A stretch of 53,971 nt of DNA from NCBI GenBank assembly GCA_040414495.1, contig JBEDUI010000006.1, positions 1-53,971 of the forward strand, given 5' to 3'. A program made the position numbers and the translations under genes. The stretch is from DATAVB01 sp040414495 (GTDB lineage Bacteria > Actinomycetota > Actinomycetes > Mycobacteriales > QHCD01). Under the pieces are notes generated by a model that had not been told where the DNA came from, searched no databases, and saw nothing but the letters and a program-made list of their open reading frames with translations. Every line of letters begins with the position of its first letter. Position 1 is the stretch's first letter. Positions 7,167-15,341 of the stretch are shown in pieces.

Positions 7167-8648
7167 TCAGTCCAGGTAGTCGCGGAGCACCTGGGAACGG
7201 GACGGGTGGCGCAACTTGGACATCGTCTTGGACTCGATCTGCCGGATGCGCTCGCGGGTCACCCCGTAGACCTGACCGATCTCATCCAGCGTGCGCGGCT
7301 GACCATCGGTGAGCCCGAACCGCAGCCGGACCACGCCGGCCTCCCGCTCAGACAGCGTCTGCAGCACCGATTGCAGCTGGTCCTGCAGCAACGTGAAGCT
7401 GACCGCGTCGACGGCCACGACCGCCTCGGAGTCCTCGATGAAGTCACCGAGCTGCGAGTCGCCCTCGTCGCCGATCGTCTGGTCGAGCGAGATGGGCTCA
7501 CGCGCGTACTGCTGGATCTCCAGGACCTTCTCTGGGGAGATGTCCATCTCCTTCGCGAGCTCTTCGGGAGTGGGCTCGCGACCGAGGTCCTGCAACAGCT
7601 CGCGCTGGATCCGGCCGAGTTTGTTGATGACCTCGACCATGTGCACCGGTATGCGGATGGTGCGGGCCTGGTCGGCCATGGCGCGGGTGATCGCCTGCCG
7701 GATCCACCAGGTGGCGTACGTGGAGAACTTGTAGCCCTTGGTGTAGTCGAACTTCTCGACCGCACGGATCAGGCCGAGATTCCCCTCCTGGATCAAGTCC
7801 AGGAACGCCATGCCGCGGCCGGTGTAGCGCTTGGCCAACGAAACCACCAGTCGCAGGTTGGCCTCGAGCAGGTGGTTCTTGGCCCGCTCACCGTCGCGCA
7901 CAATCCAATGCAGGTCGCGCCGCAGCTGCACCGCGAGCTTCTCGTTGTCGTCGTCGGCCTGGCGCAGCCGCTCAGCCGCGTAGAGCCCGGCCTCGATGCG
8001 TTTGGCGAGGTCGACCTCCTCCTCGGCGTTGAGCAGGGCGACCTTGCCGATCTGTTTGAGGTACGCGCGGACCGAGTCGGCCGAGGCGGTCAGCTCGGCG
8101 TCCTTGCGGGCCTGCCGCAGCGCCTCGGACTCTTCCTCGTCCCAGGTGAAGTCGGCCGACTCGCCCTCGCCGGTGACCTGGATCTCGACCTCTTCATCGA
8201 TCGCCAGACCGTCGCCGGCCTCCTCGGAGCCCTCGCCAGAGCCGGCCTTGCCAGCAGCCTTCTTGGCCGTCTTGGCGGTGCTCTTGGTCGATCTGGACTT
8301 CGCGGGGCGCGTGCTCTTGCTGGCCGGCTTGCCCGCCGCCGGCGCGCTCACCGCCGCGGGGCGTTCGGTCGATTCCTCGGCGGCGGTCGGATCCGCGTCG
8401 GCCGTCGACTGCGTCACCGCGGTACGCACTCCGGTCGCGGCCGCGGCGACCCGAGGTCGCGCTGGTGACGGCGTCTCCGAATCGATGTTTACAGTGATCC
8501 CGGCATTGCTGATGCTGCGTAGCACGCGTCGCCCCTCGCTAGCGGAAAGCCCAACTCGGTGGAACTCGGCCTGGACCTCGACCACGCTCAGCGATCCGGT
8601 CTGGCGCCCGCGTTCAAGCAGGCGGTCGATCGCGCTCGTCGCTGTCAT
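7167..8648 (-). CDS. sigA: primary RNA polymerase sigma factor SigA/HrdB
   Basis: This 493-aa housekeeping sigma factor is nearly identical to M. tuberculosis SigA over its C-terminal 330 residues. It contains region 1.2 (ADSVRAYLKQIGKVALLNAEEEV), region 2 with YTKGYKFSTYATWWIRQ, region 3 with the LGRIQRELLQDLGREPTPEEL stretch and region 4 with TRERIRQIESKTMSKLRHP. The N-terminus holds a small helical domain (about 1-45, region 1.1-like), then a long Ala/Lys/Thr-rich and acidic linker (about 50-165). The ATG at 8648 starts MTATSAIDRLLERGRQ. The frame stays open to 9110 but that part overlaps ppgK and lacks similarity. Confidence 0.96.
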   Translation of the reverse strand: MTATSAIDRLLERGRQTGSLSVVEVQAEFHRVGLSASEGRRVLRSISNAGITVNIDSETPSPARPRVAAAATGVRTAVTQSTADADPTAAEESTERPAAVSAPAAGKPASKSTRPAKSRSTKSTAKTAKKAAGKAGSGEGSEEAGDGLAIDEEVEIQVTGEGESADFTWDEEESEALRQARKDAELTASADSVRAYLKQIGKVALLNAEEEVDLAKRIEAGLYAAERLRQADDDNEKLAVQLRRDLHWIVRDGERAKNHLLEANLRLVVSLAKRYTGRGMAFLDLIQEGNLGLIRAVEKFDYTKGYKFSTYATWWIRQAITRAMADQARTIRIPVHMVEVINKLGRIQRELLQDLGREPTPEELAKEMDISPEKVLEIQQYAREPISLDQTIGDEGDSQLGDFIEDSEAVVAVDAVSFTLLQDQLQSVLQTLSEREAGVVRLRFGLTDGQPRTLDEIGQVYGVTRERIRQIESKTMSKLRHPSRSQVLRDYLD

Positions 8649-9001
8649 CGCTGCATGGTCGGGGGACTGTGACGGCGAGTCTGGTGGTACCACGAACGCC
8701 CTTTCAGGATGCGGTGCCGTAACGGCAAGGTACGGATTCGTCGGCGACCCAAGGGACGCGGGAAGTCCACGGCGTCGAGGACAACCACCTGCAACCCATA
8801 TGGAGAGGAAGGGGACCAACCGCTCGGCTGGGCCGCCAACACCGTGTGTGCCAGTGTAACTTCGCGTCGCGCCGCTCGCTGCCCAGCCACCAGACACCGA
8901 CGAGTCGGAGTCGCGTGCACAGCAGTGCACGGTGCGGCAGCGAACGGCACATAACGGCTCAACGAGGAGTGATCCGGGAGGGTGCGCCCGGCGTACATCG
9001 T
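8649..9001 (-). promoter_or_regulatory. sigA upstream region
   Basis: 353 bp between ppgK and sigA on the minus strand with no credible gene. A TACACT hexamer at 8853-8858 (minus strand) is a possible -10, giving a leader of about 200 nt; its -35 is unclear. No strong ribosome site is evident directly before ATG 8648, which leaves some doubt about the exact start. Confidence 0.35.
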
Positions 9002-9760
9002 TTATTCGCCGAGGTGCTGGTCGACCGCCAGCGCGGCGCCGACGATGCCGGCGTCGTTGAGTAGCTGAGCCGGGCGGATCGGCGTCTTCAGATTCAGGTG
9101 TGGAAGCCATTTCTCGGACCGTTTACTGACCCCGCCGCCAACGATGATCAGGTCCGGCGAAAAAAGCGCCTCGACGTGCGACAGGTAGTGCTGCACGCGC
9201 TCGGCCCATTTCGTCCACGACAGATCGTGTCGTTCCCGGGCTGAATAAGCCGCGCGTCGCTCCGCGACATGGCCGTCGAGTTCGAGATGACCCAGCTCGG
9301 TGTTGGGCACCAACCGGCCGTCCAGGAACAGGCCGCTGCCGATTCCGGTGCCGAATGTCAACAGCAGTACGACGCCGGAAACCCCTTTGGCGGCGCCGAA
9401 TCGCACCTCGGCCAGCCCGGCGGCGTCGGCATCATTGAGGACGGTGACCGGGCAACCACTGGCCTCGGTGAACGTCTTGTCGACGTCCACGCCGATCCAG
9501 CTTTTGTCGACGTTGGCGGCCGAGAAGGCGACCCCGTGCTTGATAATCGCCGGAAACGTCGCGCCCACCGGACCGGTCCAGTCCAGGTCGCGCACGAGCT
9601 TGGTCACCACTTCCGCGACCGAATCCGGGGTGGAGGGCTGTGGGGTAGGAATGCGTTCCCGATCGGTGCGCAGCTCGCCGGTGTCCAGGTCGACGATGGC
9701 GCCCTTGATCCCGGTACCGCCGATATCGAGACCGAAAGCCTGGCGCGTGTTCTCGCTCAT
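9002..9760 (-). CDS. ppgK: polyphosphate glucokinase
   Basis: A 252-aa ROK-family kinase that phosphorylates glucose to glucose-6-phosphate using polyphosphate (and ATP in relatives). Motifs: N-terminal phosphate-1 motif FGLDIGGTGIKG, VLNDADAAGLAE with the catalytic-region aspartate, LLLTFGTGIGSGLF, ELGHLELDG near the substrate site, and the adenosine-region IIVGGGVSKRSEKW that is typical of PPGKs. The ATG at 9760 follows AGGGAG; an upstream in-frame extension lacks a ribosome site. It lies upstream of sigA on the same strand, as in mycobacteria, where suhB is also present nearby; no suhB is seen here. Confidence 0.93.
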   Translation of the reverse strand: MSENTRQAFGLDIGGTGIKGAIVDLDTGELRTDRERIPTPQPSTPDSVAEVVTKLVRDLDWTGPVGATFPAIIKHGVAFSAANVDKSWIGVDVDKTFTEASGCPVTVLNDADAAGLAEVRFGAAKGVSGVVLLLTFGTGIGSGLFLDGRLVPNTELGHLELDGHVAERRAAYSARERHDLSWTKWAERVQHYLSHVEALFSPDLIIVGGGVSKRSEKWLPHLNLKTPIRPAQLLNDAGIVGAALAVDQHLGE

Positions 9761-9899
9761 GCTGGGGAGTCTCCCTCTAATTCGCTGGACCCTCACTGGC
9801 TGCGCTGAGGTTTCTTATGCACGAATCCGCCGTACATATCCGCGCGGCGCGCGCCGGAAATGGTAATGCGTGCGCGTGATTACTGATCGTAGGCGTTGA

Positions 9900-10457
9900 T
9901 CAGCAGTGCTTAGTCGGCGTCGTAGCAGCCGTCATCTGGCTGATGGCCGACTCGATGACCTTCGGGGTGGCCAGCGCACGGAAGTGCGGGCCGAGCGCCA
10001 CATCGACGGTGGAGTCGGTGCGCTTGTCCTGGACCATCGTCGCGCCGGGCAGCGCGGCCTCCAGCAGCTTCGCCTGCCGGGTGCCAAGCGAGCCGTACCG
10101 GATCTCGGCGACCCCGGTCACCTTCCGGTTGGTCGGGTCGTTCGCGGTGGCGACGACGGCCAGGCCGCGGCTGGTCAGGCCGCGGCTCACGGTCGCGGCC
10201 AAGCCCGCGTGGTCGGTGGCGTTGTAGACCCGGACCTGCACGTCGTGAGCGGTGAGGGCCGAGGTCGACGGGTTGGCCGACGCGCAGGCGGCCGCCCGGT
10301 CGTGCTTGGACTGGTTGTCGATGACCCGCCACCACACGACGACAGCGGCGATCACGAAGATCACGATGAACGCGACCATCGGCCACGACCGCCGGTTCGT
10401 CCGCCGCTGCTCGGCGGTCCGGCGGGGCGTCTTGCCCAGCGGGCTCAGCATGGTCAC
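9900..10457 (-). CDS. membrane-anchored LytR_C-domain protein (Cei-like)
   Basis: A 185-aa protein with a short basic N-terminus, one transmembrane helix (about 28-44, WPMVAFIVIFVIAAVVVWW) and an extracytoplasmic LytR_C domain (about 70-165; VQVRVYNATDHAGLAATVSR, then ALPGATMVQDKRTDSTVDVALG). The position next to ppgK/sigA on one side and DUF4193/dut on the other matches the mycobacterial cell-envelope-integrity gene cei, so an envelope role is inferred. The GTG at 10457 sits six bases after GGTGGGGGG; an ATG two codons later is an alternative. Confidence 0.75.
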   Translation of the reverse strand: MTMLSPLGKTPRRTAEQRRTNRRSWPMVAFIVIFVIAAVVVWWRVIDNQSKHDRAAACASANPSTSALTAHDVQVRVYNATDHAGLAATVSRGLTSRGLAVVATANDPTNRKVTGVAEIRYGSLGTRQAKLLEAALPGATMVQDKRTDSTVDVALGPHFRALATPKVIESAISQMTAATTPTKHC

Positions 10458-10938
10458 GGTGTGCCCCCCACCAACCCGACGATCCTAGCGCCCGTCACGT
10501 CGCCGTTCCTCCGCCGGCAACCCAGCGGCTGAGCCGGATTCGTACGGTAGCGGGCAATGGACACACGGGGACTGTAACGACACTTCCGGGCTGGAGCGAA
10601 CCACTCTCGACTGTGACTGCATGTGGTCGGCCACAGGAGCCGCGGTTGCGGGGCAATTGCCGGGTTGATCACGGCTCGAATCCGCCGGTGCCGTACCGCA
10701 TCACCGCATGCATTGAGATGCCGGTCAAATGCGGGTCTTCGACGGTGCGTCGTGCTGCCGTTGCGGCGAGCTTTTAGGTACCCTACGGCGCCCGCCCGGC
10801 AGTGGGTCGCAGGCCGCAGTAGGACAGTACTACGGACCGCGTGAGGAAGGTCACGAGGAAGTGGCGCGGACCGGGCACATTTCGGCGAGGCAATGCGTTA
10901 CCCACGCGCTACGACCTGATGGTAGGAGTGACCAGCGT
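10458..10938. other. intergenic region between Cei-like and DUF4193 genes
   Basis: 481 bp separating divergent genes. Short frames here have no ribosome site or recognisable product. The DUF4193 promoter must lie in the right half; a candidate zone with an inverted repeat (AGTAG/CTAC around 10817-10832) precedes the gene by about 110 bp, but no clear -35/-10 pair stands out. Confidence 0.45.
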
Positions 10939-11241
10939 ATGGCGACCGATTACGACGCACCGCGGCGCAATGAGAATGACGACCTTGGCGAGGACTCGCT
11001 CGAAGAGCTGAAGGCACGTCGGTCGGAGGCCCAATCGGCTTCCGTCGACACCGACGAGGCTGAGCTGGGGGAGACGTTCGAGCTGCCTGGTGCCGACCTG
11101 TCCAGCGAAGAGCTGACGGTGAAGGTGCTGCCCAAGCAGGCGGACGAATTCACCTGTTCCAGCTGCTTTCTTGTCCACCACCGCAGTCGACTTGCCGGTC
11201 AGAAGAACGGCCAGCCGATCTGCCGCGATTGTGCCGCATGA
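10939..11241 (+). CDS. DUF4193 family protein
   Basis: A 100-aa acidic protein: the N-terminus reads MATDYDAPRR, an Asp/Glu-rich middle carries DLGEDSLEELKARR, and the C-terminus has FTCSSCFLVHHRSRLAG plus PICRDCAA. The two CxxC pairs form a likely zinc ribbon. It matches DUF4193, whose mycobacterial member lies beside dut; function unknown. ATG 10939 follows AGGAG at 10924-10928. A clean hairpin terminator lies right after the stop. In mycobacteria a DUF3093 gene lies between DUF4193 and dut; it is absent here. Confidence 0.88.
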   Translation: MATDYDAPRRNENDDLGEDSLEELKARRSEAQSASVDTDEAELGETFELPGADLSSEELTVKVLPKQADEFTCSSCFLVHHRSRLAGQKNGQPICRDCAA

Positions 11242-11249
11242 GCTCGGTG

Positions 11250-11277
11250 TACCCCGGCGGTTGATGCCGCCGGGGTA
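11250..11277 (+). terminator. hairpin terminator of the DUF4193 gene
   Basis: TACCCCGGCGG (11250-11260) pairs perfectly with CCGCCGGGGTA (11267-11277) around a TTGATG loop, nine bases after the DUF4193 stop codon. An A-rich rather than T-rich sequence follows, so termination is inferred from stem strength and position. Confidence 0.7.
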
Positions 11278-11317
11278 AACCCGCGGGCGAGCCGGCTGAG
11301 CCGGACGGCATGCCGTG

Positions 11318-11323
11318 TAGCCT
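11318..11323 (+). promoter_or_regulatory. -10 box of dut, possible leaderless start
   Basis: TAGCCT lies eight bases before the GTG at 11332, so transcription would begin at or next to the start codon. There is no ribosome-binding sequence between them, consistent with a leaderless mRNA. Confidence 0.4.
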
Positions 11324-11331
11324 TGCCCGCT

Positions 11332-11856
11332 GTGCCGATGACGCCGATGACTTCGCCACCACCGCCTGCTGGTTCGAGCGACGGTCCCGAAGTGTTGGTC
11401 AGACTGCTTGATCCGCAGCTGCCGTTACCTCAGTACGCCCACCCCGACGACGCCGGGGCGGATCTGGTGTCCGCTGTGGACATTGAGATCGCGCCCGGTG
11501 AGCGGGCCGTGGTGCCCAGCGGCGTCGCCATTGCTTTGCCGAGCGGTTTTGTCGCGTTCGTCCACCCGCGCTCCGGGCTTGCCGCGCGGTGTGGGGTGAC
11601 GTTGCTGAACTCGCCCGGCACGATCGACGCAGGTTATCGAGGAGAGATCAAGCTGATCGTCATCAATCACGATCGGCATGAGCCGGTGGTGTTGTCCCGG
11701 GGCGACCGTGTTGCCCAGCTGATCATCCAGCGGGTCGAGCGCGCCGTGTTCCGTACCGTCGATGAATTGCCGGAGTCCAGCCGGGGTACCGGCGGGCATG
11801 GTTCCACCGGCGGGCACGCGGTGTTCGCCGCACAGCCAATGGATGGTGGTCGCTGA
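11332..11856 (+). CDS. dut: dUTP diphosphatase
   Basis: A trimeric-type dUTPase of 174 aa that hydrolyses dUTP to dUMP, keeping uracil out of DNA and feeding dTMP synthesis. All five family motifs are visible: DDAGADL, HPRSGLA, the active-site GTIDAGYRGEI, GDRVAQLI and the C-terminal P-loop-like RGTGGHGSTG. The motif V position usually holding Phe has His here. Start options are GTG 11332, ATG 11338 and ATG 11347; GTG 11332 is favoured because it lies eight bases past a TAGCCT box. The stop overlaps the next start by one base. Confidence 0.94.
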   Translation: MPMTPMTSPPPPAGSSDGPEVLVRLLDPQLPLPQYAHPDDAGADLVSAVDIEIAPGERAVVPSGVAIALPSGFVAFVHPRSGLAARCGVTLLNSPGTIDAGYRGEIKLIVINHDRHEPVVLSRGDRVAQLIIQRVERAVFRTVDELPESSRGTGGHGSTGGHAVFAAQPMDGGR

Positions 11857-12521
11857 TGGCGCTCGGCCGCCGTAAGCACAAGCACAGGCAGCGGCAGGAG
11901 CTCCCAGTGCCCGGTGAGGAACGCCGTGAGTACGTCCAGGAAGAGACTCACGGACCGTGGGATGTTCTCGACGCGCCGGACGACGACCGTGAGCGCATCG
12001 ATCTGGGCGCCCTGCGGGTGCCGGCTCTCCCCGGGTACGACCTGCGGGTCGAGGTCAGCCAGGAGGGCCAGGTCGTCGCCGCGACGCTGGCCAGCCCGCG
12101 TGGCGAGATGCAACTCGGCGTCTTCGCCGCGCCTCGCTCGGCCGGCATCTGGGACGAGGTCCGTAAAGAGATCAAGGCCACGGTGAGCTCGCAGGGCGGC
12201 ACGATCAGCGAGCAGGCCGGCGCCTTCGGGCCGGAGTTGACCGGCCGGGTGCCGATGCCCAACGGCCAGGCGGCCGCGCGGTTCGTCGGCATCGACGGCC
12301 CGCGCTGGTTCCTGCGGGCCCTGCTGCTCGGCCCGGTCGCGACCGACCCGGAGCAGGCCAAGCCGTTGGAAGAGGCGCTGCGACAGGTGATCGTGGTACG
12401 CGGCAACGACCCGATGCCGGTTCGCGAGGCGCTGCCGCTGCGGTTGCCCAAGGCCGTGGCCGAACAACTCGCGGAGCAGGGCGACCCCACATTCCTGCAA
12501 CAACACGAGCCCGAAGAGTGA
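11856..12521 (+). CDS. DUF3710 family protein
   Basis: A 221-aa protein: a basic N-terminus (ALGRRKHKHRQRQ), then the DUF3710 core (about 25-200) with GPWDVLDAP, RIDLGALRVPALPGYDLRVEV and MPNGQAAARFVGIDGPRWFLRALLLG. The function is unknown; the pairing with dut is conserved across actinobacteria. It begins one base inside the dut stop (TGATG), so the two are translated from one message. No membrane segment or signal peptide. Confidence 0.88.
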   Translation: MALGRRKHKHRQRQELPVPGEERREYVQEETHGPWDVLDAPDDDRERIDLGALRVPALPGYDLRVEVSQEGQVVAATLASPRGEMQLGVFAAPRSAGIWDEVRKEIKATVSSQGGTISEQAGAFGPELTGRVPMPNGQAAARFVGIDGPRWFLRALLLGPVATDPEQAKPLEEALRQVIVVRGNDPMPVREALPLRLPKAVAEQLAEQGDPTFLQQHEPEE

Positions 12522-12666
12522 CTGGAAATCCAGGCATTTCGACGCCGACGCAACGGTGCGTCCGTGGCTACCCTGGCCTTATCGTGGGTGGTGCACAAGC
12601 TGTGGTCCTTGCCATAGGTGCGGCCATAACCGCGGCCGCGGACGCGCCACTGAGGGGGCGTTGATT

Positions 12667-13062
12667 ATGTCCGACCGAGCGCAAACGCGGAGTCCAGGCT
12701 GGTGGTCGCGGACGATGCGCCGGCTGGTTGCCGACGATGCCGAGCTCGATGCCGAAGAGCTACGTGGCGACGTCGAGCAGGACACCAGCGCCACATCCGT
12801 CGCCGAGTGTTGCCGGGGCGAGCGGGTACGGGTCACCGGCCGGCTGCGGTCGGTGGTACTCAAGCCGCGCGGCAGCGTACCGACGTTGGAGGCAGAACTG
12901 TTTGACGGCAGCGGCTGCGTAACCCTGATCTGGCTGGGCCGGCGACACATAGCCGGTATCGAGCCGGGTCGGGCGTTGTGCGCGTTCGGTCGGATCGCCG
13001 AGTCCGACGGCGTAAGGATCATGTTCAATCCCTGGTACGAGCTCAAGCAGTCCGCCTCGTGA
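12667..13062 (+). CDS. OB-fold nucleic-acid-binding protein
   Basis: A 131-aa protein with an N-terminal helix (RTMRRLVADDAELDAEELRG) and an OB fold (about 45-125; GERVRVTGRLRSVVLKP, VPTLEAELFDGSGCVTLIWLGRR, GRALCAFGRI). The residues resemble the tRNA_anti/RecG-type OB domains, so single-stranded nucleic-acid binding is inferred. ATG 12667 follows GAGGGGGCG. Its stop overlaps the DUF3159 start by four bases (GTGA). The gene pair is part of the conserved dut-to-trkA neighbourhood. Confidence 0.85.
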   Translation: MSDRAQTRSPGWWSRTMRRLVADDAELDAEELRGDVEQDTSATSVAECCRGERVRVTGRLRSVVLKPRGSVPTLEAELFDGSGCVTLIWLGRRHIAGIEPGRALCAFGRIAESDGVRIMFNPWYELKQSAS

Positions 13063-13811
13063 GCGAAGGCTCCGCAGCCGAGGACGCTGCTGTCACGTCG
13101 AAGCAGGATTCTGGCCACACTTCTGGGCACACTCCACGCCATGCCGCCGGCAGCCCGCTGAGTCGGGCGCCCGAGGGCGATGACTTCCGCGAGCTGTTGA
13201 TCAATTCCATCGGTGGTTGGCGCGGCATGGTCGATTCCGGCCTGCCGGTCGTGGTCTTCGTGCTCGCCAACGTCATCGGCGGGCTGGCGGTCGGAATCTG
13301 GTCGGCGGTAGCGGCCGCCGTCCTGCTGCTGGTCGTACGTCTGGTCCGGCGCGAGTCGGTGCAGCAGGCGATCAGCGGCCTGTTCGGTGTCGCGATCGCG
13401 GCGTTCATCGCATGGCGGATGGGCCAGGCGCGCGGATTCTTCCTGCTCGGTATCTGGCGCAACTTCGCCTACGGCGCGGTGTTCGCGGTCTCAGCCCTGG
13501 TGCGCTGGCCCCTGGTCGGCGTGCTGTGGGAGTACCTGGAGGGCCACGGCACCACGTGGCGCACCAACAAGCGGCTGCGCCGTACTTATATGGCAGTGAC
13601 GCTGCTGTGGGCGGCGGTGTTCTTCGCCCGGGTCATCGTGCAGCACTTCTTCTACGAACGGAACGCCACCGGCTGGCTGGCCGGGACGTCGCTGGCGATG
13701 GGGTATCCGCTGCTCGGCATCACCCTCGCGATCACGGTCCTGGTGGTCCGCCGGGTCCGTAAAGAGGAACGGCCCCAGCTCGAACCGGAAGAGACCGAAG
13801 ACCGGGTCTAG
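13059..13811 (+). CDS. DUF3159 family membrane protein
   Basis: A 250-aa protein. After a Ser/Ala/His-rich cytoplasmic N-terminus (about 1-45) it has some six hydrophobic helices, for example VVVFVLANVIGGLAVGIWSA, then SAVAAAVLLLVVRLV, and at the end GYPLLGITLAITVLVVRR. The family motifs LLINSIGGWRGMVDSGLP and GIWRNFAYG are present. Function unknown; its constant partners are the OB-fold protein and the TrkA genes. The GTG at 13059 overlaps the upstream stop. It converges on the trkA pair with a 7-bp gap and no terminator hairpin. Confidence 0.87.
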   Translation: MSEGSAAEDAAVTSKQDSGHTSGHTPRHAAGSPLSRAPEGDDFRELLINSIGGWRGMVDSGLPVVVFVLANVIGGLAVGIWSAVAAAVLLLVVRLVRRESVQQAISGLFGVAIAAFIAWRMGQARGFFLLGIWRNFAYGAVFAVSALVRWPLVGVLWEYLEGHGTTWRTNKRLRRTYMAVTLLWAAVFFARVIVQHFFYERNATGWLAGTSLAMGYPLLGITLAITVLVVRRVRKEERPQLEPEETEDRV

Positions 13812-13818
13812 CCGGTTT

Positions 13819-14493
13819 TTACGCGCTTTCCCGTCGGTCGGCGCACATCATCTCGCGGATCTCCTGCTCGACATGCGGCGAGGCGACGAACAGCAGCTCG
13901 TCGGCGTTCTCCAACGGCTCGTCCGGGGTCGGCACGATGACCCGGCCACCCCGCAGGATCGTCACGAGTGCTGCGTCCCGGGGCAGGCTCAGCTCGCGCA
14001 CCGCGCGGCCCTGGTGCGGCGAATCCGGCGCCAGCGTCACCTCGACGAGGTTGGCCTGCCCCTGCCGGAACGTCATCAGTCGGACCAAGTCGCCAACCGA
14101 GACCGCCTCCTCGACCAGCGCGGCCAGGACCCGCGGCGAGGAGACCGCGACGTCGACACCCCACGACTCGTCGAAAAGCCATTCGTTGCGCGGATCCTTG
14201 ACCCGGGCCACCACCCGGTTGACCACGAACTCGGTCTTGGCCAGCAGCGAGACCACGAGGTTGACCTTGTCATCACCGGTCGCGGCGATGACCACGTCGC
14301 AGTTCTGCAGGCCGGCCTCCTCCAACGAGGCGACCTCGCAGGCATCGGCCAGCACCCATTCGGCGTCCGGCACGGCCTCGGGCGTCAACGCGGCCTCGTC
14401 GCGTTCGATCAGCATGACCTGGTGACCGTTTTCGGTCAGCTCGGCGGCGATGGACTGACCCACATTCCCCGCGCCGGCGATCGCGACCCGCAT
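13819..14493 (-). CDS. TrkA-type K+ channel regulatory subunit (CeoC-like)
   Basis: A 224-aa protein with an N-terminal RCK/TrkA_N Rossmann domain (MRVAIAGAGNVGQSIAAEL, acidic ERDE at the end of beta-2) and a C-terminal TrkA_C domain (about 140-215; NLVEVTLAPDSPHQGRAVREL). Such subunits bind NAD(H) or nucleotides and gate K+ transporters. It starts one base inside the stop of the other TrkA gene (TGATG), so the two are co-translated. The M. tuberculosis pair at this location is ceoB/ceoC. Confidence 0.88.
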   Translation of the reverse strand: MRVAIAGAGNVGQSIAAELTENGHQVMLIERDEAALTPEAVPDAEWVLADACEVASLEEAGLQNCDVVIAATGDDKVNLVVSLLAKTEFVVNRVVARVKDPRNEWLFDESWGVDVAVSSPRVLAALVEEAVSVGDLVRLMTFRQGQANLVEVTLAPDSPHQGRAVRELSLPRDAALVTILRGGRVIVPTPDEPLENADELLFVASPHVEQEIREMMCADRRESA

Positions 14494-15158
14494 CAGCCTT
14501 CTCCTTCCGGGGCAGCCCCGGCGACGTTCGACACCGTCGGGATGACGTCATCGGTGCCCAGGACGTGGACCAGATCGCCGGCCTGGAAGACCATCTGCGC
14601 CGTGGGCAGCATGCCGCTCCCGAATCGGGTCACGAACGCGACCCGGGCTCCGCTTGCCGCCTCGAATGCGGTCACCGCCCGTCCGACCCACCCCTCGTGC
14701 AGTGATACCGCTACCAACGCTATTACTCCGGAGGGGTCGCGCCAATCCTCGTCCGGCCCGTCGGTCAGCAATACCCGCAGCAGCTGGTCGGTCGTCCACG
14801 GAACGGTGGCTACGGTCGGGATGCCCAGGCGCTCGTAGACCGCCGCCCGCTTGGGGTCGTAGATCCGGGCGATCACGTGCCCGACGCCGAACGTCTCGCG
14901 GGCCACTCGCGCGGAAATGATGTTGGAGTTGTCGCCGGAGCTGACCGCGGCGAAGGCGGCCGCCTGCTCGATGCCGGCCCGGACCAGAGTCGCCCGGTCG
15001 AACCCGGTGCCGGTGATCTGGCGCCCGTGGAAGTCCGGCCCGAGCCGCCGGAACGCCTGTGGGTTGCGGTCGATGATGGCGACGGTGTGCCCGCGTTCCT
15101 CAAGCCGATGAGCGAGGCTGGAGCCCACACGGCCGCAGCCCATGACAACGATGTGCAC
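14493..15158 (-). CDS. TrkA-type K+ channel regulatory subunit (CeoB-like)
   Basis: A 221-aa paralogue with the Rossmann motif MHIVVMGCGRVGSSLAHRLEERGH, IIDRNPQAF, and a TrkA_C domain near the C-terminus (about 135-212; GVIALVAVSLHEGWVGRAV). The GTG at 15158 follows GGGAGG about 11 bases upstream; longer in-frame extensions lack homology to the family start. No Trk/Ktr membrane subunit is in the window, but the divergent APC permease (possibly a K+ importer) begins 183 bp away. Confidence 0.88.
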   Translation of the reverse strand: MHIVVMGCGRVGSSLAHRLEERGHTVAIIDRNPQAFRRLGPDFHGRQITGTGFDRATLVRAGIEQAAAFAAVSSGDNSNIISARVARETFGVGHVIARIYDPKRAAVYERLGIPTVATVPWTTDQLLRVLLTDGPDEDWRDPSGVIALVAVSLHEGWVGRAVTAFEAASGARVAFVTRFGSGMLPTAQMVFQAGDLVHVLGTDDVIPTVSNVAGAAPEGEG

Positions 15159-15329
15159 GCTCGGTGCCTCCCAGGCGGTTCGTGCCCTTGGAACGTGATC
15201 TGCGGTGAAGTCTTGCAGGACGGTACACGGCGCGTAACCCGTCTGGGTGACCCGTACTCCTGACTTCTGGAGGGGTCCGGAAGCGGGCAGATTGGGCGAC
15301 GCGTTCACCACCTCGGAATCGACACGCCC

Positions 15330-15335
15330 TACGCT
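15330..15335 (+). promoter_or_regulatory. -10 box, leaderless promoter of the APC permease
   Basis: TACGCT is followed by exactly six bases (TGCGCC) and then the GTG start at 15342. No ribosome site precedes the GTG, so the transcript likely begins at the start codon. Confidence 0.55.
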
Positions 15336-15341
15336 TGCGCC

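Noticed and set aside
8649..9110. N-terminal extension of SigA
   Set aside because: The frame is open but overlaps ppgK, lacks similarity to sigma N-termini and has low-complexity residues; the start at 8648 fits the family.
10454..10938. Missing DUF3093 or suhB gene in the gaps around the Cei-like and DUF4193 genes
   Set aside because: No frame in 9761-9899, 10458-10938 or 11242-11331 shows the expected motifs or length.
15159..15341. c-di-AMP (ydaO) riboswitch between trkA and the permease
   Set aside because: K+ genes are often controlled this way, but the conserved ydaO blocks are not recognisable, and both neighbouring starts have simpler explanations (a ribosome site and a leaderless promoter).
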